Of a stretch of DNA of 51,992 nt, positions 33,098 through 41,545 are shown one piece after another. Within the stretch, counting starts at the first letter, position 1; each line of letters opens with the position of its first letter. The notes under the pieces are model-generated. The model did not search any database and had not been told where the DNA came from. It saw nothing but the letters and a program-made list of their open reading frames with translations. The stretch is from IMG/VR virus record IMGVR_UViG_3300042923_000406, positions 1 through 51,992 of that record, one strand, 5' to 3'. The translations under genes were made by a program, and so were the position numbers. Source of the DNA: a virus.

Positions 33098-36038
33098 CGT
33101 AACCTTGGTCACTCTCTTCTAACACTCCCTTCTGAAACTTAAGTACTCTAAAACTGCTACCATCTACTTTTATTACATGCGAAGGCTTATCCCCTTGAGG
33201 TATCAGCTGCCTAGCGTGAATAAGCTGGTCGTAGATAGCACCCGCAGAGTATTTAATTGGAGTACCTGTTAGACGTTGTCTCAAGGTGTTCGCTTCTGCT
33301 AAAGCAGTACTTCCTAGTAAGTAAGTGTAGTCTGGACATATCCACCCTAGCCGTTTAGCATGGTCATCATGAGGTGTACTGTTAGCACCTTTTATACCCT
33401 CTAAGTAGAAACCACCCGACGATAGTAACTCCCACACCATGTCAACAAACAACGAACCAGCTTGCTCAGCTTTGGTTGTTCTATCCATGTTCTTAAGTGT
33501 CTCTTGGGCTACTTCGTAATACTTAGGAGATAAGTCCTCAAAGCCCATAAACTCTGCGAATATGTCCCAAGCTAATGAGTTAGCCGCGAAGTTCTCTCTA
33601 ATACGAGAATGTGATGCAGGAAATATCTTCTGTTTCTCCCGTATTATGGCTATCAGTTGGTCTTCCTTATACTTCTTCTGAGCCAGGAACTGAATGTACT
33701 TAGCCATTACTCCTGGTAAGTGCTTAGAATGCATTTGAGACCTTGTTAAGCGGTCACTATCACCAGAACCTTTTACCTGTAACAGCAATGTTCTAGCAAG
33801 TACGGATGCTTCACCTGATGGTGTATCCTCTGCTGTAACAGTCATAACGCCCCTAATGTGCCATGTCTTCTGGTTACTAGTATCACTACGTAGACGAGAA
33901 CGACCATGTCTATCAGCGTAATTCTGCATAAGAGTTGTTACCTGCTTATCGTTTACGTCAATCTTTTTGTAATCGTCGATTACGTAGCTAACATCTTTTA
34001 GGAAGTACCCATTCTTCTCAATTGAGTTAACTGTAGAACGAAATGTCTCAAAGTCCGCAGTTCTAAAGTCACCCCATAAGCAATTAAGTAAACCCATATA
34101 AGATGTTTTAAACGAACCAGTTAACCCTTGCACCCATAGGCAGTAAGGCTTAGTATCAGGCATAAAGTGTAACAATGGCCCCAAGAACATATGCGCTATA
34201 GCAGGTAGAGTTACATGGTAAGGGAATACTTTGAGTACGTCCTCCCTTATTATCTGCTTTATAAGAGCCATGTCAGCAGGAGGTGGGGCAGTCTTATACC
34301 GAGTAAACATAGATGGATTAGTAGGCAACTCGACTCTGACGTTCTCTAAGTCGTGGAATCCGTCCTCGTCTATGTAACCATTAGGCATTAAGAACTTGCC
34401 TTCCTTCCACCCTGTGTGCGTATGCACTAGCTCCTCTGACTTAGCTCTTCCTGTTTTAGGTAGAATAGCTGCTGCCTCTTTTACATACATAAGGTGCTTA
34501 GGCTTAACCCACATATCTGAACCTAGTTTATCAAGTATAAAGGCACTAAACCTTTTATCATCGTTATAGTCACTAGCACTTAAGCTTACTGTCATTTCCT
34601 TATGTGCCATTAGCAACCTAAGGACTAAGTGTCGTACTGTTTCCCCACTACCATCATCCATTATAAGGTCGCTATCGTTCTCGATTATAACGTTGGATAT
34701 AGGGTCCCACATCGTTTCACCTTTCTTAAGTGGTATGCTCATTTGTATACCAAAACCTTCGGTTGTAAGCACTTTACGATAACGTACTCTGTCGTTGTTT
34801 TGCACTTCCTCCCAAAGACTATTGAAACTAGCACCAGTTATAGGCGCGTAAGCTTTTAAGAATAGCTCACGGTTCGTAGGGGTAAGCTTCTTAGCGTATG
34901 TTATTACTTTTTCCTTTGCATGACTCTGCTCTTCTAGTGTTCCGTTTTGAACCTCTTCGGCTAGGCGTTTGCCTATCCATGCAAATGCTGGGATACGCTG
35001 CCTATACGCCGTTTGCAAGTCATCAAAGTTATGACCACCAGACCAACTAGCAGGGTCATCCCCATCAGCGTAGTCTTCTGGTATTATAATGAATGAATGC
35101 GGATGGTTCTCTGCAATACTAAAGGCGTACTCAATACCAGGACCATCGTTATCTGGGAATGTGTACTGGTTCTCTACACCCATGTTCGTCAGAATCTCTA
35201 CACCTTTATCCATCGTACCACCTGAACCGAAACAATACAGAGGCTCTATGCACTCAGGGTCGTAATCCCTACACATAGAAAACACCGCTAAGCAGTCAAA
35301 CTCACCTTCAACGATGATAGCGTGCTCTGTGTATAGTCCTTCCATAGATGCAGCGAAGAATCCTTCACGAGACTTAGCCTTATGGCCTCCTAAGTATATA
35401 ACAGCCTTCTCTTTATCATCCTTTTTCTCAGACAATACATTACGCAGTTTAATACGACTAAACTGGTCATGCGCTGAACGATAGAAGAACGCTATAGAAC
35501 CTTCTGCTATATGCTTAGTATGTGACATTGGAAGTATTTCTTCCGCTACAGCCTCTGGTACATTGTTCGTTGCAATCCATACTTCAACCTCTTGCACTGT
35601 GGGGTAATACCCTATAGGTGCTAGTGGAATTATCGCAGCTCTAACGTGCCTACTCGCTATATAAGCCCTCAACCCCGCAGCCCGTGGGTCGTTTATGAGT
35701 AAACTGTTAAGCCACTTGTAAAACGCATGGTATACCTCATTTCGTGCGCGCTCTTTAGCTTCTACTTCAGTTTCTTGCATGTACCCGTGTGATACTAGCC
35801 ACCTGTTAGCCGCATCTTTAGCCATACCCTTATTAGAGAGCATTACGGCGTCTATGTCGCTACCACTAGCTTGACACGCAAAGCACTTAAACCTTACCTT
35901 ACCTCTTGCATCCTTGTAGATACTTAGTGAACGGGTTCTTTTATCCGCGTGGAAACAGCAAAACCCTAAGGCTGTGTCACCCTTTTTCTTCCACTTAAAT
36001 GAATGGCTCGGCTGCAAATCGTCAAACAGTTCTATCAT
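33036..36038 (-). CDS. Primase-ATPase: CHC2 zinc finger, Toprim, C-terminal P-loop
   Basis: 1000 residues. The zinc finger has CCFH at 27-30 and CFAC at 52-55. The Toprim domain has VEGEFD (near 240) and PDNDGPG (near 295) with DGDDP. A long C-terminal ATPase carries Walker A GLTGSFKTS (near 640) and Walker B YVIDDYKK, followed by a TVTAEDTPSGEASV sensor-like segment, recalling DUF927 or D5-type helicases. One polypeptide would therefore prime and unwind or load at the fork. ATG 36038 follows AAGGAGC. The 3' end overlaps the polymerase gene by about 60 nt. Confidence 0.85.
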   Translation of the reverse strand: MIELFDDLQPSHSFKWKKKGDTALGFCCFHADKRTRSLSIYKDARGKVRFKCFACQASGSDIDAVMLSNKGMAKDAANRWLVSHGYMQETEVEAKERARNEVYHAFYKWLNSLLINDPRAAGLRAYIASRHVRAAIIPLAPIGYYPTVQEVEVWIATNNVPEAVAEEILPMSHTKHIAEGSIAFFYRSAHDQFSRIKLRNVLSEKKDDKEKAVIYLGGHKAKSREGFFAASMEGLYTEHAIIVEGEFDCLAVFSMCRDYDPECIEPLYCFGSGGTMDKGVEILTNMGVENQYTFPDNDGPGIEYAFSIAENHPHSFIIIPEDYADGDDPASWSGGHNFDDLQTAYRQRIPAFAWIGKRLAEEVQNGTLEEQSHAKEKVITYAKKLTPTNRELFLKAYAPITGASFNSLWEEVQNNDRVRYRKVLTTEGFGIQMSIPLKKGETMWDPISNVIIENDSDLIMDDGSGETVRHLVLRLLMAHKEMTVSLSASDYNDDKRFSAFILDKLGSDMWVKPKHLMYVKEAAAILPKTGRAKSEELVHTHTGWKEGKFLMPNGYIDEDGFHDLENVRVELPTNPSMFTRYKTAPPPADMALIKQIIREDVLKVFPYHVTLPAIAHMFLGPLLHFMPDTKPYCLWVQGLTGSFKTSYMGLLNCLWGDFRTADFETFRSTVNSIEKNGYFLKDVSYVIDDYKKIDVNDKQVTTLMQNYADRHGRSRLRSDTSNQKTWHIRGVMTVTAEDTPSGEASVLARTLLLQVKGSGDSDRLTRSQMHSKHLPGVMAKYIQFLAQKKYKEDQLIAIIREKQKIFPASHSRIRENFAANSLAWDIFAEFMGFEDLSPKYYEVAQETLKNMDRTTKAEQAGSLFVDMVWELLSSGGFYLEGIKGANSTPHDDHAKRLGWICPDYTYLLGSTALAEANTLRQRLTGTPIKYSAGAIYDQLIHARQLIPQGDKPSHVIKVDGSSFRVLKFQKGVLEESDQGYDDSEYASSEVRFEEDGAILN

Positions 36039-36059
36039 ACTTGTCGCGCTCCTTAAGTC

Positions 36060-36296
36060 CTATTCGTCTGTTCTTACCGCACTACCGTTAAAGGTGTCGT
36101 CTTTAACCTTAATGATGTCATCAACATTTAATACAACATCTAACGATACGTCGCATATCTTTAGTAAAGCTGTAACTGGTTCGTTCGGAACGATAAGAAT
36201 GTGCACCGCTGTAACACCGTGTATAGGTTTACCCTCGCTGTCCAACACTAGCGTATTCTCAGGTGTTCCGTCACTTACAATTTTTATTGTATTCAT
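36060..36296 (-). CDS. Small hypothetical protein
   Basis: 78 residues, acidic, beta-rich, with alternating Val/Ile strands (IKIVSDG, VHILIVPNEPV, VDDIIKVKDD). Start ATG 36296 after CTGGAGG. No family is recognised. It is the first gene upstream of the primase gene in the leftward operon. Confidence 0.6.
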   Translation of the reverse strand: MNTIKIVSDGTPENTLVLDSEGKPIHGVTAVHILIVPNEPVTALLKICDVSLDVVLNVDDIIKVKDDTFNGSAVRTDE

Positions 36297-36412
36297 ATAC
36301 TATCATACCTCCAGTTGTTTGTAAATAGCAAAAATGAAAGCAGTAATACTAAAAGTGTAACCTCCCAGTACTACTGCTAAAATTAATTTTTATGGTGTAG
36401 AATCGCTGCCGT

Positions 36413-37183
36413 TTAGGGGCACTCCCCTTTAAAACTGCACCATCTGCAAGCTACCCCTTTGGTTCTTTCCCAGTTATCCGTCTCGTAAGCTTTCACTATA
36501 CGGTCTTCCAATATAGACAGTAGATGTAAGTAACGCTTACCGAACTCTTCCATCTCTTTCTGGTTTACGCCAGCCCATACTATTTTATTGTGACGTACAA
36601 AGTGCAGTGCTATATGCGCTCTTTCCCATTCGAGATTAAACATTCTGGTCAGCATCAAAACATACAAATTTAGCTGAGTATGGTCTTTTACAGCGTTAGC
36701 ACTTATAGCACTCTTACTACTTTTATGGTCTATAACTATGAGCTTCTTGTTAGCTTCGTCTAGGGCCCATAAGTCAAAGACCCCGCGTATGTACGCGTCT
36801 TTAGCCATGAACCCTGTCTTTTTGAAATCCCTAGTCATAGCATACTTTTGCTCTATAGTAGCCTCAAGAGAACCTTTACTACACAGGTCAGTCCACCGCT
36901 TGTTGAAGTCTACTATGTTATTAGACCAACTGTAGATTTCTGGGTCTACCCCACCTTTATCGTCTAGCCTTGCTATAAGCTTATCTAGGCTCGTGTTGCG
37001 GGATACTATCTCTTCTGCCATAATGTCGTGGAAGGCACTTCCCAGTGACAGTGCGTGTGATGCTTCCTTCACTCCATCTCCATAAACACGGCGGAATTTG
37101 TGCATGCATTGAGACGCGCAGTCGGCCTTACTAGTTGACCATACGAAGTCTAAAAGTTTACTGTAGTCCTTTGGTTTACTCAT
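36413..37183 (-). CDS. Cas4/RecB-like PD-(D/E)XK nuclease with Fe-S cysteines
   Basis: 256 residues. Nuclease motifs: GSAFHD (catalytic His), RGVFDLW (Asp), VIDHKSSK (the Asp-x-Lys core) and QLNLYVL (Gln and Tyr). Cysteines near the N-terminus (C22, C26) and C-terminus (CRWCSFKGEC at 246-255) match the Fe-S arrangement of Cas4/AddB-type nucleases. It probably trims DNA ends in recombination or replication. The opposite-strand frame is a shadow. It overlaps the homing-endonuclease gene by 8 nt. Confidence 0.8.
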   Translation of the reverse strand: MSKPKDYSKLLDFVWSTSKADCASQCMHKFRRVYGDGVKEASHALSLGSAFHDIMAEEIVSRNTSLDKLIARLDDKGGVDPEIYSWSNNIVDFNKRWTDLCSKGSLEATIEQKYAMTRDFKKTGFMAKDAYIRGVFDLWALDEANKKLIVIDHKSSKSAISANAVKDHTQLNLYVLMLTRMFNLEWERAHIALHFVRHNKIVWAGVNQKEMEEFGKRYLHLLSILEDRIVKAYETDNWERTKGVACRWCSFKGECP

Positions 37184-37691
37184 TTATTACCTCCAATGGG
37201 CTGTTTTCGCCAAAATATTTTAGTTCACCTTTACGCCTGGCGGCTACAGCGTCATCGAAGTTATGGTAGTAACCAAGACTCTTGGTCTTGCCCCTAACCA
37301 TTATCTGAGAAAACCATTTCTTAGAATTTTTACTCCATGTTACACCGCGCACACCAGACGTATTGCTGCTATGCACTTTACTATTTATACTATTAATGTC
37401 TTTCGTGGCAACACGTAAGTTTGTGCGTACATTATTAGCTCGTACTCTGTCTATATGGTCTATTAGCTGACCTTTAACCGCGCACATTATAAACCTATGT
37501 AGGTATACCTTTTTACCATTTATATGAGTAGCTATGTACTCGTGCTCTCCATCGAGATACCATGTATATTTTGATACTCTTTCAAGGTCATCTATACTAA
37601 CGTAGAAGGGCTCACCATAGACGGTGAAACCCGTTGCTACGTCATTATACATGACATACATGTTACCTTTGGGCTTCTTACTCTTACGCAT
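37176..37691 (-). CDS. HNH-AP2 homing endonuclease
   Basis: 171 residues. An HNH_3-type core (YLHRFIM followed by LIDHIDRVRANNVRTNLR, with catalytic His and Asn) is followed by an AP2-like DNA-binding domain (SGVRGVTWSKNSKKWF and KSLGYYHNFDDAVAAR). This is the standard layout of free-standing phage homing endonucleases. It is inserted between the HD hydrolase and Cas4-like nuclease genes with 2 and 8 nt junctions, so both neighbours look intact. Confidence 0.85.
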   Translation of the reverse strand: MRKSKKPKGNMYVMYNDVATGFTVYGEPFYVSIDDLERVSKYTWYLDGEHEYIATHINGKKVYLHRFIMCAVKGQLIDHIDRVRANNVRTNLRVATKDINSINSKVHSSNTSGVRGVTWSKNSKKWFSQIMVRGKTKSLGYYHNFDDAVAARRKGELKYFGENSPLEVINE

Positions 37692-37693
37692 AT

Positions 37694-38281
37694 CTACCGT
37701 ATCTCTGTCGGGAAGTCAAAGTCAATTAATATGTCCTTCCTCGATGCAAGGTAATCAGCTAGATGTACTAGGAAGGATATACGGTTACCAGGCTTATTAG
37801 CACCCCAAGAGCCCATGTGTGACAGTACTAATTTGGCTATTGAATCACCTGTTTCTTCCATATCATCAATTAAAGCTGCGCATTTGACGATTTCGTCGTG
37901 TGCTACTTTAGCGTGGTCTTTAACTGTGTGCCCAGTTTCACCCTTACGTCCTTGTTTAAACGCATCATGCAGTATTGTAGCTGATATCATTTTATCCCTA
38001 GTTATAGGGTCGATACGTAGGTACTCTAAGCTAGTAATGTGAACTACGAATTTTACAGCGGCTATAGTATGTCGTACTAGCCCTCCGTCGCCCAAAGCAT
38101 ACACTGGATGATACTTACCACTTGAACTAGCTGGTACTGTACGGAAATACTCAGGCACTTCGTTATCCATCATGTGCTCGGTAAACTCTCTAATGGCCTT
38201 ATTCTTTATAAGCTTAGTCATACCTCTGAGAGTAACGTAATCTTTAATCGCATCGTGTTCACCGTATTTAATGTTTGACAT
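37694..38281 (-). CDS. HD-domain phosphohydrolase
   Basis: About 195 residues from ATG 38281 with AAAGGGG upstream; an upstream in-frame start lacks a site. Metal ligands of an HD domain: His71 (GGLVRHT), the HD pair at 105-106 (ATILHDAF), His123 region (TVKDHAKVA), and SHMGSWG near the C-terminus. Such proteins hydrolyse nucleotides or nucleotide signals. Position in the replication block suggests nucleotide metabolism; the substrate is unknown. Confidence 0.75.
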   Translation of the reverse strand: MSNIKYGEHDAIKDYVTLRGMTKLIKNKAIREFTEHMMDNEVPEYFRTVPASSSGKYHPVYALGDGGLVRHTIAAVKFVVHITSLEYLRIDPITRDKMISATILHDAFKQGRKGETGHTVKDHAKVAHDEIVKCAALIDDMEETGDSIAKLVLSHMGSWGANKPGNRISFLVHLADYLASRKDILIDFDFPTEIR

Positions 38282-38286
38282 TTTGT

Positions 38287-38634
38287 TTACCCCTTTCTGC
38301 TGCCTCTTGTTTTGAATATATACTGATGACGCTCCCATTTGTCGAGAGCAACCTGGGCGAAGTCATCGACAGCATGGGGTCTTTTCAGTGTGTAATTTTC
38401 GAACTTACCGTAAACTGTATGTATGACTAGTGTCGAGTTAGACTTACTAATAACAAAAACGTAGTCTTTTATTTTTACTATTAGCCTACCTCTTTTAGCA
38501 GGCTCTAACACTAAGTACCTATTGTTCTTAAACATCTGCTCTATATAGTGTTCCAAGTTTCTAACATCAATTTTATCATCAATTCGTTCAGGCCATCGGT
38601 AAAGCACATGCGACTTTACCTTAATGTTCTTCAT
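38287..38634 (-). CDS. Hypothetical protein
   Basis: 115 residues, basic, mixed alpha/beta (MKNIKVKSHVLYRWPER opening; a KIKDYVFVISKSNSTLVIHT beta hairpin). No family recognised. It may bind nucleic acid, judging by charge only. Ends 6 nt before the HD hydrolase start. Confidence 0.65.
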   Translation of the reverse strand: MKNIKVKSHVLYRWPERIDDKIDVRNLEHYIEQMFKNNRYLVLEPAKRGRLIVKIKDYVFVISKSNSTLVIHTVYGKFENYTLKRPHAVDDFAQVALDKWERHQYIFKTRGSRKG

Positions 38635-38649
38635 TTAATAAGTGCTAGT

Positions 38650-38859
38650 TTAACAACAATGATTAGGGCCATAGCCACTACCCCTATCATCATCGTAGTG
38701 CGGTGAGTAGTCATAATTGCCAGGCCCTCGGCTAGTGTGACTTACCTCGCTTCGTTTTGGCTGTTTAAGGGTCTTTGTTCTTTTGCAGTTATTGCAGTCT
38801 TGACTTACCATTTGACAATCAGGGCAGTTATACCCTTTATGCCTAGCGGACTCGTTCAT
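38650..38859 (-). CDS. Small cysteine-rich zinc-type protein
   Basis: 69 residues. CPDC and DCNNC pairs near residues 12-27 form a probable zinc ribbon. The rest is a disordered Arg/Ser/Tyr/Asp tail ending GPNHCC. It overlaps the upstream gene's 3' end by 17 nt. Could bind nucleic acid or a protein partner; unknown. Confidence 0.6.
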   Translation of the reverse strand: MNESARHKGYNCPDCQMVSQDCNNCKRTKTLKQPKRSEVSHTSRGPGNYDYSPHYDDDRGSGYGPNHCC

Positions 38860-39205
38860 ACCACTTTACACCCTCTTCCTGTTGTCCATCTTTACGCCTA
38901 GCTTCTGAGAATAGTTCGTACTCAGACCTAAAGCTCGGGTTGTATGCGTTATCGTTACCATGTACCTGTTTCTGCAAACCGTCCAGTGCAGTATCCTCGT
39001 ACACGACTGTTCCACCTCTATCAGGCCAGCAGCTACAACCAGACACGGCTATATACGCGTATCTATTGTTAGCCAGTTTAAATACTGCGAACATATCTAT
39101 TTCGTAAGAAGCACTCTCGTCTATCTCTGCTAAAACCTGTATAGGCTCTGCAGACAATTCAGGTTCTTGCGCAAAGAAGGAGTACTTATACATTTCTCTT
39201 ACCAT
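38843..39205 (-). CDS. Hypothetical protein
   Basis: About 120 residues from ATG 39205, placed 6 nt after GAAGGT; an upstream ATG at 39223 has no site. Alpha/beta chain with an acidic N-terminal half and a VSGCSCWPDRGGTVVYEDT segment whose two cysteines may bind metal. A terminator lies between it and the next leftward gene upstream, so it starts a new transcript or depends on read-through. Confidence 0.6.
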   Translation of the reverse strand: MVREMYKYSFFAQEPELSAEPIQVLAEIDESASYEIDMFAVFKLANNRYAYIAVSGCSCWPDRGGTVVYEDTALDGLQKQVHGNDNAYNPSFRSEYELFSEARRKDGQQEEGVKWYERVR

Positions 39206-39228
39206 TAGCGCACCTTCTTTCATACTTT

Positions 39229-39273
39229 AAAAAAAAAGTAGACGGAGGGGCACTTGGCCCCTTAACCATCTAC
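39229..39273 (-). terminator. Strong intrinsic terminator after the SSB-like gene
   Basis: Leftward: a long stem (GTAGA...AGGGGC with GCCCCT...TCTAC) and a run of nine T residues. It lies a few nt beyond the stop of the gene at 39284, the only strong terminator in the replication block. It separates the abundant SSB-like transcript from downstream genes. Confidence 0.85.
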
Positions 39274-39283
39274 AGTTGGTCGC

Positions 39284-40081
39284 TTATAAAAGCGCATCAC
39301 CGTTGGATTCTACTTGCTCAGTAGTAGCTGCGTCTCCAGCATCTTGCAATGCTCCGAACTCAGCGTCTACCGACTGCCCCTCGTTAAGGTTAGCGTAGAA
39401 CTCATCTAGGCTGCTCTTGCGGAGTTCCGTTACTAGTTTGAAGTTAGAAGACAATGCAGGGAAATGCTCTCTGTCTACTAAACCAACAGGTTTTACTTCA
39501 AACACGAAGTAGTAGCTATTACTAGCTTCATTCTTCAAACGTTTAGTACTCAGTTTAAATTTAACACCGTAGATAGGAAGCTTATTCTTTTGGCACTCTG
39601 ATTTAAGAGTGTTCTCTAGAGTTCTGCCTACTTTGTAGTTAGATTTAGCGAATATTAAACGATACATTTCATCTGGGTTTTCCGCAGGCGCTACAACGAA
39701 GAACCGTTGGTCTTGGCACTTATCCTTAAGGTTGAAGTCACGGAATGCGCACTCAGCACACTTGCCGTATGTACGACCACAAATATTATCTGGAGAGAAA
39801 CACTCAATAGGCCCGTTATCTCCGCGAGGAGGGAACTTTGTTCTTCCAGGCCATAACTTGTAGGCGATTAGTTCAATCTCTGCACCTAAAGGCAATTTAG
39901 TAGTGTTGTTCATCAACACACCAGCTTTAAGTCCTTCAATTTCACCTTCTACTACCTCAGGGGTTTGTGATTGTGCCAGTGCTAAAATAGGTAAAGTTTG
40001 AAGCGTAATCGCTGACTCTTCAAAACCCTCCATACCATATTCTTCGACCTCAGGAGCTGCGTTTGTAGTTTGTTTAGCCAT
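39284..40081 (-). CDS. Probable single-stranded DNA-binding protein (zinc-containing)
   Basis: 265 residues. An OB-like beta region with a four-cysteine insert (CGRTYGKCAEC near 105 plus KCQDQ) is followed by an acidic, flexible C-terminus (AEFGALQDAGDAATTEQ and the last residues), the feature SSBs use to recruit partners. It has its own strong promoter (40175-40203) and terminator, fitting an abundant protein. The SSB call is inferred from architecture; an alternative is another structural zinc protein of replication. Confidence 0.55.
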   Translation of the reverse strand: MAKQTTNAAPEVEEYGMEGFEESAITLQTLPILALAQSQTPEVVEGEIEGLKAGVLMNNTTKLPLGAEIELIAYKLWPGRTKFPPRGDNGPIECFSPDNICGRTYGKCAECAFRDFNLKDKCQDQRFFVVAPAENPDEMYRLIFAKSNYKVGRTLENTLKSECQKNKLPIYGVKFKLSTKRLKNEASNSYYFVFEVKPVGLVDREHFPALSSNFKLVTELRKSSLDEFYANLNEGQSVDAEFGALQDAGDAATTEQVESNGDALL

Positions 40082-40174
40082 TTTACATTACATCCTTTCG
40101 TTTACACGTTTTTTGTTTGACGTCTTAGTATACCTTTTTTCTGTGGGAAATTCTAAAGCCCCACCGACAAACTT

Positions 40175-40203
40175 AGTATATCATAGCTATTATGCTAAGT
40201 CAA
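40175..40203 (-). promoter_or_regulatory. Host sigma-A-type promoter for the SSB-like gene
   Basis: On the minus strand: TTGACT, 17-nt spacer, TATACT. It lies about 95 nt upstream of ATG 40081. Consistent with early or middle expression by unmodified host polymerase. Confidence 0.75.
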
Positions 40204-40361
40204 TACTAAATTTAATGATAGGGCTTTAAAATTTATAAATGCTGTATTCTATAAGTCGTTATCACGTATAGAACGTGCACCACAACAGCATCTCACTCGT
40301 AACGTTCTGTGCCACAATACGTCTGGGAGGACGCCTAAACCTCCATCTGTCCACGTGTTCA
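40204..40361 (-). other. Non-coding stretch with hairpins, element 4 of the RNA family
   Basis: No gene seen. It contains a perfect 7-bp stem (40270-40276 with 40302-40308) and a 5-bp GGAGG/CCTCC hairpin with a 9-nt loop (40326-40344). The second has the shared context seen in elements at 40474, 44188 and 44269: AT before and CAG after on the minus strand. Lies downstream of the tRNA-Gln. Function unknown. Confidence 0.5.
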
Positions 40362-40432
40362 CGCTGTGATGGGAATTGAACCCACGATTATGCCGTCAAA
40401 CAGCACGCCTTAAACCACTTGGCTACACACCT
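40362..40432 (-). tRNA. tRNA-Gln (TTG)
   Basis: Leftward tRNA with D-arm GCCAAGTGGTTTAAGGC, anticodon loop GTTTGAC (anticodon TTG) and T-loop TTCAATT. The TAGCCAAG opening is typical of tRNA-Gln. The acceptor stem has two mismatches (pairs 1 and 3), so function may be reduced. Reads CAA codons. Confidence 0.7.
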
Positions 40433-40755
40433 ACTTACATGGGTCGAAGCAGACTTTCTCCGCTCAGCTCATAGTTTACTCTGGTGGGACGGTCAACCCC
40501 ACATCCACACACTAAACCTCTATAATGTTGGGTATACACCCCGCCTACTCACACGCAGAGCCACGGTAAACTCTACGTGTCTGGGCTATTCTAGTGGTAA
40601 CGTATGTATTGCTATACGTATACTTTATCCTGCGGGCGCTAAGGCCCTTGATTTTCCATGGTCATAACCTCCACCTAAGCGTCCATTGTACTTAAGCTTC
40701 TTTGGTGATTTAGTATGTAGTGGCGACCTTTCCACTTTCAGAGTTAATATAGTAA
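40433..40755 (-). other. Non-coding spacer, mostly unassigned
   Basis: No gene was recognised. Besides the element at 40474, small hairpins are visible (GGGC/GCCC near 40636, ACGTAT/ATACGT near 40605). Their meaning is unclear. Confidence 0.4.
40474..40571 (-). ncRNA. Structured element 3 of the 9-nt-loop hairpin family
   Basis: Ends pair as GTTTA (40474) with TAAAC (40567) and CTCTG (40479) with CAGAG (40556), enclosing GTGGG/CCCAC with a 9-nt loop directly next to the CTG/CAG pair. This is the same local arrangement as elements 1 and 2. An internal GGGT/ACCC hairpin is also present. Orientation is uncertain. Confidence 0.45.
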
Positions 40756-40758
40756 CAT

Positions 40759-40823
40759 ACGCCTGACTGGAGTCGAACCAGCATCCAGTGTTACTGTACT
40801 CTACCAGGTTGAGTTACAGGCGC
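40759..40823 (-). tRNA. Shortened tRNA-like gene (about 65 nt), anticodon arm reduced
   Basis: A sound 7-bp acceptor stem (one G-T), D-arm ACTC/GAGT with a GG-containing loop, and a perfect T-arm with TTCGACT. Only 14 nt remain for anticodon arm and variable loop, able to form CAGT-AAC-ACTG. It resembles the tRNA-Met at 51488 in acceptor and D-arm. Either a decayed tRNA or a tRNA mimic; isotype cannot be assigned. Confidence 0.55.
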
Positions 40824-40837
40824 GTTGAACTACCGAA

Positions 40838-41368
40838 TTAATCAGGTTTATTATCATTACATACAAACAAGTTTGAAGTATTTATAGGAGATACTGCTGT
40901 TACAATTGTTGATGTGTCGAAACCTAGTTCATCGAGGTAAGCTACAGCAGCTTTGGGTTTCATGGAGTAACATTTATCTACTAATGCTTTATACTCAGAA
41001 GTTACAGCTCTGTATTTCTCTATAGCAGCCATAACTATGGCGTGCTCCTTAGGATACTTATCTTTATTTTTACTAATAATGAACCCTACGGCATGTAGTG
41101 GTCCACCGCCACTGGTATACATCCCATTCCACTCAAACCCACTAGTAGACACAATAACTGTAACAAAGTCACACTTATTCTCTTTATACACGTTCTGTAG
41201 GTTATACGCAGCTACTATATACTCGGCTGCCTCTTTATGAATCGCCTTTAACTTTAGGTTACCCGCTATTAACACAGCTAGTTCAACCTCGTGTGCCTCC
41301 AGTATACTCTTAAGAGCTTTCTGCTGACACTTACATATCCAATTCCGTATATCTGTCTTTGTTACCAC
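40838..41368 (-). CDS. Hypothetical protein
   Basis: 176 residues from GTG 41368, which follows the preceding stop directly with GGGGGAG upstream. Helical N-terminus with two cysteines (WICKCQQK), then alpha/beta with FVTVIVSTSGFEWNGMYTSGGG. Acidic C-terminus with isolated Cys. No recognised family. Co-transcribed with the NADAR unit. Confidence 0.65.
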   Translation of the reverse strand: MVTKTDIRNWICKCQQKALKSILEAHEVELAVLIAGNLKLKAIHKEAAEYIVAAYNLQNVYKENKCDFVTVIVSTSGFEWNGMYTSGGGPLHAVGFIISKNKDKYPKEHAIVMAAIEKYRAVTSEYKALVDKCYSMKPKAAVAYLDELGFDTSTIVTAVSPINTSNLFVCNDNKPD

Positions 41369-41530
41369 TTATACTCCCCCTAATTCTTCTTTAACTGCGG
41401 CTCTAAGTCTAGAGCGCGTTGCTTGATGGTGTACCTGTTTAGCCCGACGTTTAAAACGACATTTACTGCTTACACATAGTTCCTCATAACCTTTTCGTTC
41501 TTTGTTTCCGAAGATTTTCCACAAGTCCAT
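41369..41530 (-). CDS. Small basic hypothetical protein (53 residues)
   Basis: ATG 41530 with GGAGGTGCCTC upstream. Begins MDLWKIFG, then a very basic region (SSKCRFKRRAKQVHH with many Arg). Possibly a nucleic-acid binder. It lies between the NADAR gene and the 176-residue gene, joined to the latter by an adjacent TAA-GTG junction. Confidence 0.65.
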   Translation of the reverse strand: MDLWKIFGNKERKGYEELCVSSKCRFKRRAKQVHHQATRSRLRAAVKEELGGV

Positions 41531-41545
41531 GAGGCACCTCCTACT

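Noticed and set aside
40419-40667. 82-residue rightward frame in the tRNA region
   Set aside because: It overlaps tRNA-Gln and structured elements, has no ribosome site and reads as non-coding sequence.
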